From NCBI GenBank assembly GCA_040217575.1, contig JAVJPW010000002.1, positions 248,001-312,000 of the forward strand: a stretch of DNA of 64,000 nucleotides. The letters run 5' to 3'. Under the pieces are notes generated by a model. It saw only the letters and a list, made by a program, of their open reading frames with translations, searched no databases and was not told the origin of the DNA. Of the stretch, positions 17,606-25,126 are shown one piece after another. Both the position numbers and the translations under genes were made by a program. How positions within the stretch are numbered: the first letter of the stretch is position 1; every line of letters starts with the position of its first letter. The DNA is from Pacificispira sp040217575. GTDB taxonomy: Bacteria > Pseudomonadota > Alphaproteobacteria > UBA8366 > Aestuariispiraceae.

Positions 17606-18724
17606 ATGAACGATGCGCCGACCCCATCTTTGCCTGCTGGAACCGGCAGGCCGACCGCCGCGCGCCTGGCCGCCTTCTGGGCCATTCTGCTGGCGACGCC
17701 GCTGGTTCTGGTCGTGTTGGCGGTACAGGCCTATTACCTTTATGCCTATCTGACGCTGCCCGCCTATTACTGCGGGTCGTTCGCGGACCTGGATGCGGAA
17801 ATCGGCTGGGTCCTGAAACCCGGCGCGGAAAGCTGTATCGGCGGTGTCGACCCGAATACGGGCGAAACAGCGTTCGAAGTGCCGGTCTTCGTCAATGCGG
17901 ATGGCGCGCGCGCGGCGTCGACCGATGTACCCACGGCACAGGGCGGAGCGCTCGTGATCGGCGATTCCTGGTCCTTCGGTTACGGGATCGCCTATGAAGA
18001 TACGTTCGCGGCCCGGCTGGACCGCGATCACCGGGTACCGACCGCCCTGTTCGCCAGCCCGGCCTATTCAGGGGCGCAGGCGCTGCTGCTGGGGCGTCGG
18101 GCCGTGCGGGCTGCCCGGCCCGAAGCAATCGTCTATCTGGAACTTGGGTTCCTGTGGCGGGCGGTCTGTACCGGCGATACCCGGCCCGGCGACATCCTGA
18201 AACCCTGCTATTGGACCGGCCCGGACGGGACCGCCGAACTGGTACTGCCCGAACCGGGCGCCGTCCTGTCGGCGGCGCAGATGGGCCGATGGCCCGGCGG
18301 CATTGTCGGCGCCGGCGGCGGGGGCCTGAGTTATTTCCTGGTATCGCGCCCCCTGGCGAAACTGTCGCAGTTTATGGTCCACGCGGGGCTGGCAAGCGGC
18401 TTTGGCGACGACTTTGCGCCCGTCGCGCCGGAGGATGAGTTGACCGCCATCCGCCGCGCCCATGCGCGGGGCCTGTCCGACCTGGCGCAGGAGGCGGGTG
18501 CGCCGCTTCTGCTGATCGACCCGCATGGGTTCTATCAGGAATTCCAGCCCCTTCCCGGCATCGACTATGTGGACGGCGATACCTGGGCGCGCGCCGTGAT
18601 CGACCCGGCCGAAGCCTTGCCGGAATCCGAACGCAGCGTGCCCGCGGACAATCATTACGGACCGGGCATTCACGGACTGATCGCGGACCTGATCGCCACC
18701 CGCCTGGCGGAGGTTCTGGAATGA
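17606..18724 (+). CDS. membrane-anchored SGNH-hydrolase-like protein
   Basis: A 372-residue protein with one transmembrane helix near residues 21-50 (FWAILLATPLVLVVLAVQAY), then a soluble domain. Block I of SGNH/GDSL hydrolases is seen as VIGDSWSFGYG with Ser121 as likely nucleophile, and near the C terminus NHYGPGIHGLIADLI supplies a His in the expected place, preceded by an Asp. This suggests a periplasmic esterase or O-acetyl-carbohydrate-modifying enzyme of the AlgX/AlgJ type, though the precise role is unknown. It overlaps the following Nudix gene by an ATGA, so both are in one operon. It is divergent from the amidohydrolase. Confidence 0.65.
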   Translation: MNDAPTPSLPAGTGRPTAARLAAFWAILLATPLVLVVLAVQAYYLYAYLTLPAYYCGSFADLDAEIGWVLKPGAESCIGGVDPNTGETAFEVPVFVNADGARAASTDVPTAQGGALVIGDSWSFGYGIAYEDTFAARLDRDHRVPTALFASPAYSGAQALLLGRRAVRAARPEAIVYLELGFLWRAVCTGDTRPGDILKPCYWTGPDGTAELVLPEPGAVLSAAQMGRWPGGIVGAGGGGLSYFLVSRPLAKLSQFMVHAGLASGFGDDFAPVAPEDELTAIRRAHARGLSDLAQEAGAPLLLIDPHGFYQEFQPLPGIDYVDGDTWARAVIDPAEALPESERSVPADNHYGPGIHGLIADLIATRLAEVLE

Positions 18725-19146
18725 ACCGGCCCGTCAAACACCCGATCCCCGGCGTCGGCGTTGTCGTCCTTCGCACCGGCGCCAACGGGGTTGAGGTGCT
18801 GCTGGTCCGCCGCGCGAAACCGCCGCGGGAAAACACCTGGTCGATCCCCGGCGGAAAGCAGGAATGGGGGGAGACGCTGCAGGACGCCGCCCAGCGGGAG
18901 GTGATGGAAGAAACCGGGCTTACGGTTGAAATCCTGGGACTTGTCGATGTTCTGGACCTGATCGCATCGCCCGACATGCACTATTCCCTGATCGATTTCG
19001 CGGCCCGGCCGGTGGGCGGTACCCTGCGGGCCGGTTCGGACGCAGCGGATGCGCGCTGGGTACCGGTTGCGGATCTGGGCGACTATGCCCTGTGGTCTGA
19101 GACGGATCGGATCATCACATTGGCGGTGCGGAAATTTTCACCCTGA
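18721..19146 (+). CDS. Nudix hydrolase
   Basis: A 141-residue Nudix protein. The full box GX5EX7REUXEEXGU is present at residues 45-67 (GKQEWGETLQDAAQREVM, EETGL), with the metal-binding Glu residues. Family members hydrolyse nucleoside diphosphates linked to another group (for example ADP-ribose, NADH or damaged NTPs). The substrate of this one cannot be read. Translationally coupled to the SGNH-like gene upstream (ATGA overlap at 18721). Confidence 0.9.
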   Translation: MNRPVKHPIPGVGVVVLRTGANGVEVLLVRRAKPPRENTWSIPGGKQEWGETLQDAAQREVMEETGLTVEILGLVDVLDLIASPDMHYSLIDFAARPVGGTLRAGSDAADARWVPVADLGDYALWSETDRIITLAVRKFSP

Positions 19147-19224
19147 CCCGGCTTGCCATGCCCCGCCCGGTTGGGGCAGCATCCGCCGGTCGCGCGCGCC
19201 ACCCTGTTTGAAAGCAACAATCCT

Positions 19225-20436
19225 ATGACCATCGGCTATGTCCGCCCCAGTGTGATGGGGATCGAGGAACAGCAGATCCTTGCCGTCTCCAAGCTTGCGC
19301 TGGGCGACCCCAGCGTCATTCCCATGTGGTACGGGGAAAGCGATATCGTCACCGACCCGGCGATCCGAAATATCGCCACCGCCTCCATCGAAAAGGGGGA
19401 GACGTTCTATACCCACAAGCGCGGTCAGCCCGATTTCTGTGCCGCGCTGTCGCGCTACATGTCCGACCTTTACGACAATGACATCGGACCCGAACGAATT
19501 TCGGTCACCCAAAGCGGCATGGCGGGGATCATGCTGGTCTTTCAGCTGATCCTGGAAGCGGGCGACAATATCGTCATCGTCGGCCCGGTCTGGCCCAACG
19601 CCCAAGGGGCGGCGCGCATCGTCGGCGCCGAACCGCGCCCTGCGACGCTGAAGAACGACCCGGCGACCGGCTGGTATCTGGACCTGGACGACATCCGCCG
19701 CCAGTGCGACGACCGGACCCGGGCGATTTTCTTCAATTCGCCGAACAACCCGACCGGCTGGGTCATGCCCGCGGACCAGATCGAAGAACTGCTGGCCTTC
19801 GCGCGTGAACGAAACATCTGGCTGGTGGCCGACGATGTCTATCAGCGCATGGTCTATGAAGGTCGGGTCGCGCCCAGTGTTGCCGCCATCGCAAAGCCGG
19901 ACGACCCGGTCATCATCGTCAATTCCTTTTCGAAATCCTGGGCGATGACGGGATGGCGGCTTGGCTGGATCACGCACCCGCCGGAACTGGGTGATGTCTT
20001 CGGGAATCTGATCGAACACAATTATTCCTGCGTGCCCGATTTCATTCAGCGTGCCGGCCAATATGCCATCGAAAATGGCGAACCGGCGGTCGCGGCCATG
20101 ATCGACCATTGCCGGCGCGGCCGCGACATCTGCGCGCAGCGCCTGCCGTCCATGCCGGGGGTCAGCGGTTTTCAGACCCCGAAGGCAAGCTTCTACGGAT
20201 TCTTCCGCATCGAAGGGACACGCGGGCGCACACTGGATGTGTGTCAGGCCCTGGTGCGGGAGGCAAAGGTCGGAATCGCGCCTGGTTCCGCCTTTGGTCC
20301 GGGGGCCGAAGACTGGTACCGGCTGTGTTTCGCACAGGATGCGGCGCGCCTGTCGGACGCATTCGACCGTCTGGATTCGGGACTGGAAACCCTGTTACCG
20401 CGCTTTGCGGGCGGCCTCCAGAAAGCGGCGGACTAG
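19225..20436 (+). CDS. pyridoxal-phosphate aminotransferase class I
   Basis: A 403-residue fold-type I aminotransferase. Motifs: FNSPNNPTGWV (PLP pyridine contact, around residue 171), ADDVYQRMVYEGR, and the PLP lysine in VNSFSKSWAMTGWRLGW (Lys around residue 236). The Arg of YRLCFAQD near the C terminus should bind substrate carboxylate. The family includes aspartate and aromatic aminotransferases; the amino acid is not clear. ATG 19225 has only a weak ribosome site. The 3' end overlaps trpF on the other strand by 42 bases, an unusually long convergent overlap of two real genes. Confidence 0.9.
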   Translation: MTIGYVRPSVMGIEEQQILAVSKLALGDPSVIPMWYGESDIVTDPAIRNIATASIEKGETFYTHKRGQPDFCAALSRYMSDLYDNDIGPERISVTQSGMAGIMLVFQLILEAGDNIVIVGPVWPNAQGAARIVGAEPRPATLKNDPATGWYLDLDDIRRQCDDRTRAIFFNSPNNPTGWVMPADQIEELLAFARERNIWLVADDVYQRMVYEGRVAPSVAAIAKPDDPVIIVNSFSKSWAMTGWRLGWITHPPELGDVFGNLIEHNYSCVPDFIQRAGQYAIENGEPAVAAMIDHCRRGRDICAQRLPSMPGVSGFQTPKASFYGFFRIEGTRGRTLDVCQALVREAKVGIAPGSAFGPGAEDWYRLCFAQDAARLSDAFDRLDSGLETLLPRFAGGLQKAAD

Positions 20437-21039
20437 GGTCGGGTCCTTCTTTCCGGGGGCGGATTCGACCCCGGACGATGTGTCGACGCCGGGGCATCCG
20501 GTCATGCGGATCGCGCTTGCGACATTGTCCGGCGTCAGCCCACCCGCCAGAAGCCACGGCTTCGCCCATTTGCGGCCTTCCAGCACGGTCCAGTCGAAGG
20601 TTTCCGCATTCCCGCCGGGTCGGGTCGCATCGGCGGGCGGTTTTGCATCGAACAACAGACGGTCGACCGCATCCGCATAGCGGCCGGCCAGGTCCAGGTC
20701 GCCCGCTTCACGCACCTTGATCGCCTTGAACACCTGTTTGCCGGCGCGCGCCTTCAATTCGGCGCATCGTCCGACCGGTTCGTCCCCATGCAGTTGCAGG
20801 ACGTCCAGCGGCACGCCCGCCGTCACCCGTTCGACCAGTTCGTCGTCCGGGTCGACGAACAGCCCGACCGTCAGCACATGGTCCGGAACCCGCGCGGCCA
20901 GCATCGCCGCGTCTTCGACCGACACGTTGCGCGGACTGGGCGGAAAGAAGACAAGCCCCACCAGGTCCGCGCCATGGCGGATCGCGGCATCCATCGCCGC
21001 CGGGTCGGTCAGCCCGCAGATTTTCACGTCGATCGTCAT
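20395..21039 (-). CDS. trpF: phosphoribosylanthranilate isomerase
   Basis: Third step of tryptophan synthesis: Amadori rearrangement of PRA to CdRP. A 214-residue beta/alpha barrel starting with VKICGLTD, which carries the catalytic Cys; LVFFPPSPRNVS, LQLHGDE and the phosphate-binding end LAGGLTPDNV with the catalytic Asp in LLFDAK are all visible. Start at ATG 21039, seven bases after pyrF. trpB and trpA, which usually follow trpF in alphaproteobacteria, are not there; instead the gene runs into the 3' end of a convergent aminotransferase. Confidence 0.95.
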   Translation of the reverse strand: MTIDVKICGLTDPAAMDAAIRHGADLVGLVFFPPSPRNVSVEDAAMLAARVPDHVLTVGLFVDPDDELVERVTAGVPLDVLQLHGDEPVGRCAELKARAGKQVFKAIKVREAGDLDLAGRYADAVDRLLFDAKPPADATRPGGNAETFDWTVLEGRKWAKPWLLAGGLTPDNVASAIRMTGCPGVDTSSGVESAPGKKDPTLVRRFLEAARKAR

Positions 21040-21046
21040 GAAAAAC

Positions 21047-21820
21047 CTATCCCGCCGACATTTCCTCGACAATCGACGCAGCCGCCGCGATCGGGTCCGG
21101 CGCGCCGGTGATGGGGCGGCCGATCACCAGGAAGTCGGCGCCTTCGGCCAGGGCCTCCGCCGGGGTCATGATGCGTTTCTGGTCGCCGACCGCGGACCCG
21201 GCCGGGCGGATGCCAGGGACGATAAGCTTGAAGTCCGGTCCGCATTCGGCGCGGATGGCGGTGATTTCCTTGGACGAACAGACGACGCCGTCCAGCCCCG
21301 CCTTCTGTGTCAGGGCGGCCAGGCGCACCGCCTGGTCCTGCGCCGGCCCGGTCTGCCCGACGGCGGTCAGGTCCGCATCGTCCAGGCTGGTCAGCACGGT
21401 GACGGCGATCATCATCGGGCGCACGGTGCCCAGCTGTTCGGCTTCGAAATTGGCGCTGTCCAGGGCCGCCTTCATCATCGCCAGCCCGCCGCCCGCATGG
21501 ACATTCAGGATCGCCGGGCCGAGCGGCATGACAGAGCGCACCGCACCCGCCACCGTGTTCGGGATGTCGTGGAATTTCAGGTCCAGAAACAGGCACTGTT
21601 GCGGGGCCGCTTCGCCGCGGGGCACTTCGTCCGCATCGGCACGCACGACCTGGCGCACACCGTCCGGCCCGTTCGCATTGAAGAATTCCAGGCCCAGCTT
21701 GATTCCGCCGACATGACCCGCAAGCTGTCGGGACAGGGCCTTTGCCTTTGCCGTGTCGGGGGTGTCCAGGGCGACCAACACCCGGTCGCGGGGTTTCACG
21801 GGCGTTACCATCTGGGTCAT
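21047..21820 (-). CDS. pyrF: orotidine 5'-phosphate decarboxylase
   Basis: Last step of UMP synthesis. A beta/alpha barrel of 257 residues with VLVALDTPD at the N terminus, KLGLEFF, and the catalytic tetrad region DLKFHDIPNTV (Asp-x-Lys-x-x-Asp). VPGIRPAG and VIGRPITGAPDP bind the phosphate. The first ATG (21820) or the third codon Met (21811) may be the start. Operon with trpF, which follows after 7 bases. Confidence 0.96.
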   Translation of the reverse strand: MTQMVTPVKPRDRVLVALDTPDTAKAKALSRQLAGHVGGIKLGLEFFNANGPDGVRQVVRADADEVPRGEAAPQQCLFLDLKFHDIPNTVAGAVRSVMPLGPAILNVHAGGGLAMMKAALDSANFEAEQLGTVRPMMIAVTVLTSLDDADLTAVGQTGPAQDQAVRLAALTQKAGLDGVVCSSKEITAIRAECGPDFKLIVPGIRPAGSAVGDQKRIMTPAEALAEGADFLVIGRPITGAPDPIAAAASIVEEMSAG

Positions 21821-22185
21821 GGGCGTCGCTCTTCTGTTACCGCTTCGTGCATTGGTAGGTCCTGTTACGCTGTTTGGTCATCTCACACAACATTGCACAG
21901 CGTCATGAGGTGCCTCGAAAATCGTGACGCTGTTGCAACACATTTTGCATCTACATCTAAAATTCGAACCTCCGATACCGTAAAAAAGGTCTAAAGATAA
22001 AGAAGTCACAAGCTAGGTATTCGCATCAAAGAGGACTCCAAATCAATTACTTGGTTGGTTTTTTCCAAGGGCAAACCTGTTTCCGCAATTTGTATACGGT
22101 AATCCAAATGGTATTTTTCCCATTGAGTTACGGATCACAAAATGTGTATCATGAGGCAACAAACTCATCACGATGTTGATGTGAA
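21821..22185. other. A+T-rich intergenic region, no gene seen
   Basis: About 365 bases upstream of pyrF with low G+C and no convincing coding frame. A short hairpin CTTGG...CCAAG lies near 22052-22070. It must contain the pyrF promoter; no clear hexamers could be fixed. The right part of the gap belongs to the small RNA described separately. Confidence 0.4.
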
Positions 22186-22225
22186 AAGAAAAAAGAGCCT
22201 TGATCGCTCAAAACGATCAAGGCTC
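22184..22225 (-). terminator. rho-independent terminator
   Basis: A perfect 12-bp stem GAGCCTTGATCG / CGATCAAGGCTC with a 7-base loop (22195-22225), followed on the minus strand by TTTTTTCTTTT. One of the strongest terminators in the window; it ends the candidate small RNA and probably read-through from the LysR gene. Confidence 0.9.
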
Positions 22226-22356
22226 CAGGTGCAAAGGACAAGGTCGGACCTTGTGGAGGGGTCGGGGGCGCAGGGTTTGGAAGCCTGCCCCGCCCTCATC
22301 CGATGTAGTTAGAATACCAAGAACTCAACCGTAGAGTCTACACGCTTTCCCGCCAT
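22186..22356 (-). ncRNA. candidate structured small RNA (~170 nt)
   Basis: On the minus strand a promoter (22363-22392) and a strong rho-independent terminator (22184-22225) bracket about 170 bases with no open frame. The predicted transcript holds further inverted repeats: GCAGG...CCTGC around a nine-base loop (about 22269-22287) and CAAGGTC/GACCTTG (about 22239-22253). A stretch CCCCTCC between them could pair with ribosome-binding sites. It resembles none of 6S, SRP, tmRNA or RNase P RNA that I can recognise. An alternative is that this is only a long 3' region of the LysR gene 22411-23298, which would share the terminator. Confidence 0.45.
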
Positions 22357-22362
22357 ATGCGC

Positions 22363-22392
22363 TATATATTGCGCTAAAAGCGGGGTTGACAA
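22363..22392 (-). promoter_or_regulatory. sigma-70-like promoter of the candidate small RNA
   Basis: Minus strand TTGTCA (22392-22387), 18 bases, TATATA (22368-22363). Start expected near 22356. It lies just downstream of the LysR stop codon at 22411, as expected for an independent RNA gene. Confidence 0.45.
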
Positions 22393-22410
22393 ACCAGATG
22401 GCGGGGATTC

Positions 22411-23298
22411 TTAGTCCAGCGCCGCCTGGGCCAGAAGCCAGTTGGTAAACGCCTTCAGCTTGGGCCGTTCGGCGCGTTCTTCCGGACAGACGATCCAGTA
22501 GGCATAGTCGCTGGGAATGGCGAAATCGAACGGTTTCACCAGCAGCCCCTGTTCCAGCGCGTCATGGACAATGGCGCTGCGACCCAGGCCGACGCCTTCG
22601 CCCGCGATCGCCGCCTGCAGCACCAGGTTCGCGTAATTGTAACGTGGGCCCTTGTAGGGGTCGACGTCCGTTACGTCCGCCGCCTTCATCCAGACGCGCC
22701 AGTCCGTGCGCACATCGTCATGCAGAAGCGTGTGGTGCTTCAAGTCGCTGGGCACCTTCAGCGGCCGCGTCGGGTCGTTCAGCAGGATGGGGGAGCAGAC
22801 GGGAAACACCTCTTCCGTCATCAGGTGGATTTCCCGCAGGCCCGGCGACCCGCCCGTCCCCCAGCGAATGGCGATGTCGATATCCTCATGCGCGAAGTCG
22901 GTCAGTTCGTAATCCGCGTCCAGCCGGATTTCGATTTCCGGATATTCCGCGCGAAACCGCGCCAGACGCGGCACCAGCCAGGCCGACGCAAAAGACGGCA
23001 GACAACTGACATTCAGCGGTCCCGCCGCGTCCAGCCGTTTCACACGGTCGGCGGCGGCGGCGATGTCGGTCAGTGACTGACCGATGGCGGCGGTAAAGCT
23101 CGCCCCCTCTTCCGTTAATGCGAGCGCCCGGTTCAGCCGCCGGAACAGCTTCACGCCCAATGCCTCTTCCAGGTGTTTGATCTGGTGGCTGACCGCGGCC
23201 TGGGTCACGTGCAGTTCCTCTGCCGCATCCGTAAAAGACAGAAGGCGCGCGGCGGCTTCAAAGGCCGGAAGCGTTTTCAGCGGCGGCAGTCGTGCCAT
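22411..23298 (-). CDS. GcvA-like LysR-family regulator
   Basis: A 295-residue LysR-type regulator of the GcvA subgroup, recognised from the N terminus PPLKTLPAFEAAARLLSFTD and the HTH ELHVTQAAVSHQIKHLEEAL, followed by LFRRLNRALALTEEG. GcvA in enterobacteria controls the glycine cleavage operon, but many paralogues control other genes, such as beta-lactamases or unknown targets. It is transcribed divergently from the DUF1127 gene; a symmetrical T-N11-A site lies between them. No gcv genes are nearby. Confidence 0.92.
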   Translation of the reverse strand: MARLPPLKTLPAFEAAARLLSFTDAAEELHVTQAAVSHQIKHLEEALGVKLFRRLNRALALTEEGASFTAAIGQSLTDIAAAADRVKRLDAAGPLNVSCLPSFASAWLVPRLARFRAEYPEIEIRLDADYELTDFAHEDIDIAIRWGTGGSPGLREIHLMTEEVFPVCSPILLNDPTRPLKVPSDLKHHTLLHDDVRTDWRVWMKAADVTDVDPYKGPRYNYANLVLQAAIAGEGVGLGRSAIVHDALEQGLLVKPFDFAIPSDYAYWIVCPEERAERPKLKAFTNWLLAQAALD

Positions 23299-23337
23299 CG
23301 AATTATCCCCGCATTAGCAAAGGCAATTTGTGTCAAA

Positions 23338-23362
23338 TTCGGATAATTTTTTCTAATCCGAA
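23338..23362. promoter_or_regulatory. putative LysR-type operator between LysR and DUF1127
   Basis: TTCGGAT (23338-23344) and ATCCGAA (23356-23362) form a 7-bp inverted repeat separated by 11 bases, giving the exact T-N11-A form of LysR-type sites. The right half contains CTAAT, the pentamer reported for GcvA sites. It sits 40 bases upstream of the LysR start and 156 bases before the DUF1127 start, fitting autoregulation and divergent control. Confidence 0.55.
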
Positions 23363-23517
23363 AGATGAAATTATATCCTTTGTACCTAAATTAAAAGAGC
23401 CCTAAATCCCACATTACCGGGGCAGTTAACCCCCTGGCCCGTTTGCATCGGATTAACTGAACCTTTCCGAACGCGATCCGGCCGGGACTTGAACTCGAAC
23501 TTTTTAGGAGACGTAAC

Positions 23518-23778
23518 ATGGCAAGCACGACCTATATGCGGGACTATCCGCAGTCTGCCGGTGGTATGTTCATGCCGCTGGCGTCCCTCGCAGTTGAAAC
23601 CACCTCCGCCGTTCTGGACGGCCTGCGCACCGTGTCCGTGAACCCGCTGAATGCCGTTCTGGGTTTCATGGCAAAGCGCGAAAGCCGCCGCCAGCTGGCC
23701 CAGTTGGATGACCGCCTGCTGGACGATATCGGCCTTGATCGCGATCAGGCCATTCACGAGGCGAAAAAAGTCTGGTGA
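23518..23778 (+). CDS. DUF1127 family protein
   Basis: An 86-residue small protein whose C terminus (RESRRQLAQLDDRLLDDIGL, then DRDQAIHEAKKVW) is a clear DUF1127 motif: an Arg-rich helix followed by LxDIGL. Such proteins are abundant in alphaproteobacteria; some have been linked to RNA turnover and stress or phosphate and carbon metabolism, but no single function is established. AGGAG lies six bases before ATG 23518 and the gene has its own terminator, so it is a single-gene unit, possibly strongly expressed. The 5' region holds a GGGG/CCCC hairpin near 23420-23434. Confidence 0.9.
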   Translation: MASTTYMRDYPQSAGGMFMPLASLAVETTSAVLDGLRTVSVNPLNAVLGFMAKRESRRQLAQLDDRLLDDIGLDRDQAIHEAKKVW

Positions 23779-23819
23779 TCGAACGATCCGTTTCAACTGC
23801 CCAGATACGGACCAGGTAG

Positions 23820-23856
23820 AACCCTCGAACGACATCGTTCGGGGGTTTTGCTTTTT
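23820..23856 (+). terminator. terminator of the DUF1127 gene
   Basis: Stem AACCCTCGAACG / CGTTCGGGGGTT (12 pairs with one T-G) around the loop ACAT, then TTGCTTTTT. It begins 42 bases after the DUF1127 stop codon. Confidence 0.9.
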
Positions 23857-23867
23857 CAGGGCCTTGG

Positions 23868-25124
23868 TTAAGGCGCTTTCAGAAACAACCGTGAAAAGCC
23901 GTTCAGCGCCCGGAAGACAGGTTCGAACCGCGCCCTGAATGCATCCCAGTCCGGTGCGTCCGGCATGGCCGCGCGGATTTCTTCAAGCGACCTTCCTCCG
24001 TCGATCCGGTCCAGGATCGCTTTCGCATCACGGGGCAGCGGGACGGACAGGTTCAGCCCGTCCACGCTCATCGGCATGGCCGTGGCGCCCGCCGGCATGG
24101 CGCGGAACTCGGCCTGCGTTGCCGGATCGCGGAAAACCGGCACCGCATCCGATGCGATGTCCGCTATAGGCTCGTCCGTGCGGTCGGCGCGCACCAGATA
24201 GGCGTTGTGCATGGTGATGTTGCCGGCGACGGCTTCGGCGACCGCTGCGCATTCCCCCGGCGAAAGGGCTCTTGCACGCTTCAGGAAATCCTGTTCGCGG
24301 ATATAGGTCGCGGGTTCGTACCGCGCAGGGTCGATATAGGCGACGCGGCGAAGGCCCGCGCCTTCGATCTCTGCCTCCAGCTCCGGCACCGTGTAGGACC
24401 GGTCCGTCGAATGCAGCAGCAGGTCGTAAATCCCTGCATCGCCGCCGGTCTTGTGGTCGGTCACGACCGGATTGCGCATCAACCGGTTGCTGGGCGGCAG
24501 GGATGCCAGGAATCGCCTGGCAAACGCGATCCGCCTGGCCGGCGCCTCCCCCTCTTCCGGGGCCAGAAGGCGCAAGGCCGCCTGCGTTTCATAGACGCCC
24601 ATGCGTCCATACCGGCCATAGACCATGATCCCCATGCCGCCGCCCGGCGCCAGTGCCGCGCCCAGCGTCCGGAACCCGGCCGACGGATCCGGCAGGTGAT
24701 GCAGCACCCCGCAGCAGTCGATGTAATCGAACGGCCCGAATTCGCCTGCATCCAGAAGAGACCCGGTCACGAATGTCACCCGGTCGGACAGGCCGCGTCT
24801 GGCGATGCGTTCCTCGGCAATCCGGCGCGACGCGGCCGACAGGTCGATATAGGTGATTGCCGCATCGATTTGGGCGTCCGCCGTCTGTTGCGCCAGCATG
24901 GTCAGCGCGTCGCCTGTGCCGCCCCCGGCGACCAGAACGCGAAAGGGGCCGTCATCGGGAATACGCCCCGCGAACAGCCAGTGCGTCAGTTCCGTCAGAT
25001 GGCTGGGCGACCCGGTGATCAGGCGTTTTCCTTCGTCCCTGGGGTCGCGGGCGGGATAGGGGTAGGCTTCGTACTGCGCGCGAACGGAATCGGGACCGGA
25101 ATCGTCGCGGGATCCGTCCGCCAT
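23868..25124 (-). CDS. class I SAM-dependent methyltransferase
   Basis: A 418-residue protein. The Rossmann SAM-binding domain is near the N terminus: motif I FRVLVAGGGTGDALTML, motif II acidic YIDLSAASRRIAE, and the later DYIDCCGVLHHLPDP typical of ubiE/Tehb-like small-molecule methyltransferases. The preceding YEAYPYPARDP is seen in a family of methyltransferases that often carry a C-terminal extra domain, here about 150 residues. Substrate unknown. It starts two bases after the stop of the asparaginase gene, so translation is probably coupled. Confidence 0.85.
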   Translation of the reverse strand: MADGSRDDSGPDSVRAQYEAYPYPARDPRDEGKRLITGSPSHLTELTHWLFAGRIPDDGPFRVLVAGGGTGDALTMLAQQTADAQIDAAITYIDLSAASRRIAEERIARRGLSDRVTFVTGSLLDAGEFGPFDYIDCCGVLHHLPDPSAGFRTLGAALAPGGGMGIMVYGRYGRMGVYETQAALRLLAPEEGEAPARRIAFARRFLASLPPSNRLMRNPVVTDHKTGGDAGIYDLLLHSTDRSYTVPELEAEIEGAGLRRVAYIDPARYEPATYIREQDFLKRARALSPGECAAVAEAVAGNITMHNAYLVRADRTDEPIADIASDAVPVFRDPATQAEFRAMPAGATAMPMSVDGLNLSVPLPRDAKAILDRIDGGRSLEEIRAAMPDAPDWDAFRARFEPVFRALNGFSRLFLKAP

Positions 25125-25126
25125 CG

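Noticed and set aside
22186..22356. 6S, SRP or tmRNA identity for the candidate RNA
   Set aside because: None of the diagnostic elements (6S bubble, SRP Alu/S loop, tmRNA acceptor with TTCGA) was seen.
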